From Desulfatitalea sp. (GTDB taxonomy: Bacteria > Desulfobacterota > Desulfobacteria > Desulfobacterales > Desulfosarcinaceae), in NCBI GenBank assembly GCA_013041835.1, contig JABDRH010000227.1, forward strand, positions 1 through 6,593: a DNA stretch of 6,593 nt, read 5' to 3'. The notes below the pieces were generated by a model. It saw nothing but the letters and a program-made list of their open reading frames with translations. It made no database searches and was not told the origin of the DNA. This document shows, piece after piece, positions 6,148-6,593 of this stretch. The translations under genes were made by a program, and so were the position numbers. Numbering within the stretch: position 1 is the first letter of the stretch; every line of letters begins with the position of its first letter.

Positions 6148-6593
6148 ATGATCTACAAAAGTTTGATCCTGGGAATACTGTTCAGTATCGGTGTTTTCTC
6201 CGTCAAAAGCGGTGTGGGGCTATCGTATTACCTGTTCCAGACCGTTTCAAAACGAACAAGACTGGGGACTTACGTGCTTTCCGCCGGTGCATATCTTTTG
6301 GTTTTTCTGGCATCCGTGCTGATTCTCAAGAAGATCGAGCTGATCCGGCATATGGACGTTGTCCAGGATTTTGTCCAATCCGGGATGCTCATCCATTTGA
6401 TCATGGCCGCCATGCTGATGGTATGGGGTGTCGTGCTGTTGAAGCGGGATGGAACGTTGCATCAAAAAAGCAAAGGATGGCTGCTTCTGGCTGCTCCGTG
6501 CCCGGTGTGCGCTATTGTCATCTTTTTCTCCGTGGGGTTTCTGATGACCTGTTTTCCGGACTTTCCCATGGGGGTGACACTGGTGTTGTATGC
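6148..6593 (+). CDS. Multi-pass membrane protein, probable DUF2162 family, 3'-truncated by window edge
   Basis: ATG at 6148 opens a frame with no stop for 148 complete codons, running off the window. It begins MIYKSLILGILFSIG and contains hydrophobic segments at about residues 5-31 (interrupted by K20 in FSVKSGVG), 40-60, 79-98 and 110-134, with a fifth starting near 141. Basic residues fall between segments (KRTR at 35-38, KK at 61-62, KR at 99-100). A CPVC motif at 118-121 lies inside the fourth helix, with a further Cys at 135. The gene is 14 bases downstream of the CobN-like stop, so the two are almost certainly co-transcribed. I believe this is the DUF2162 'predicted transporter' family, which I recall beside CobN-like, MotA/TolQ/ExbB and DUF2149 genes in methanogens and sulfate reducers. 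That is memory, not a search. A role passing metal, tetrapyrrole or electrons across the membrane is inference. Confidence 0.72.
   Translation, partial: MIYKSLILGILFSIGVFSVKSGVGLSYYLFQTVSKRTRLGTYVLSAGAYLLVFLASVLILKKIELIRHMDVVQDFVQSGMLIHLIMAAMLMVWGVVLLKRDGTLHQKSKGWLLLAAPCPVCAIVIFFSVGFLMTCFPDFPMGVTLVLY

Noticed and set aside
1..6593. CRISPR arrays, insertion sequences, tRNA or rRNA genes, prophage signs
   Set aside because: No regularly spaced repeats, transposase or integrase reading frames, terminal inverted repeats or tRNA cloverleaf recognised.

Overview
The window reads as a chromosomal segment of an anaerobic Gram-negative bacterium, most likely a sulfate-reducing Desulfobacterota member (Desulfosarcina/Desulfatitalea-like). 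This placement is inference from remembered protein resemblance: a LeuD beginning DINTDEIIPARYL, a DUF6765-type protein, and a secreted CobN-like protein next to a DUF2162-type membrane protein. No rRNA or other phylogenetic marker is present.

Layout. (1) 1-498 (+): the 3' part of leuD, the small subunit of 3-isopropylmalate dehydratase, missing only about ten N-terminal residues. (2) 529-1623 (-): an intact 364-residue DUF6765-type protein of unknown function, convergent with leuD and separated from it by 30 bases. (3) 1624-2197: an AT-rich intergenic region of 574 bases between divergent genes. It holds weak promoter-like elements on both strands, a palindrome, a foldable segment, and a very strong intrinsic terminator (2053-2095) reading towards the next gene although no convincing gene precedes it. 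(4) 2198-6133 (+): a large CobN/magnesium-chelatase-family protein with a Sec signal peptide and a C-terminal membrane anchor, so its catalytic body should lie in the periplasm. The best start is TTG at 2198, with a good Shine-Dalgarno sequence. (5) 6148 to the window end (+): the first 148 residues of a multi-pass membrane protein with a CPVC motif, probably of the DUF2162 'predicted transporter' family, 14 bases downstream of the CobN-like gene.

How it fits together. Classical CobN works in the cytoplasm with the ATPase partners CobS and CobT. Here the large chelatase subunit is exported and tethered to the membrane, no AAA+ partner is visible, and the next gene is an integral membrane protein. 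This matches the HmuS/CobN-like systems of anaerobes, in which the chelatase homologue is encoded with membrane proteins, often including a MotA/TolQ/ExbB-type proton channel, and is linked to tetrapyrrole or metal acquisition (HmuS is described as removing iron from haem). The sequence supports the topology and operon directly. The substrate and direction of reaction are inference. The terminator-bearing leader suggests control by premature termination, or a separate small RNA.
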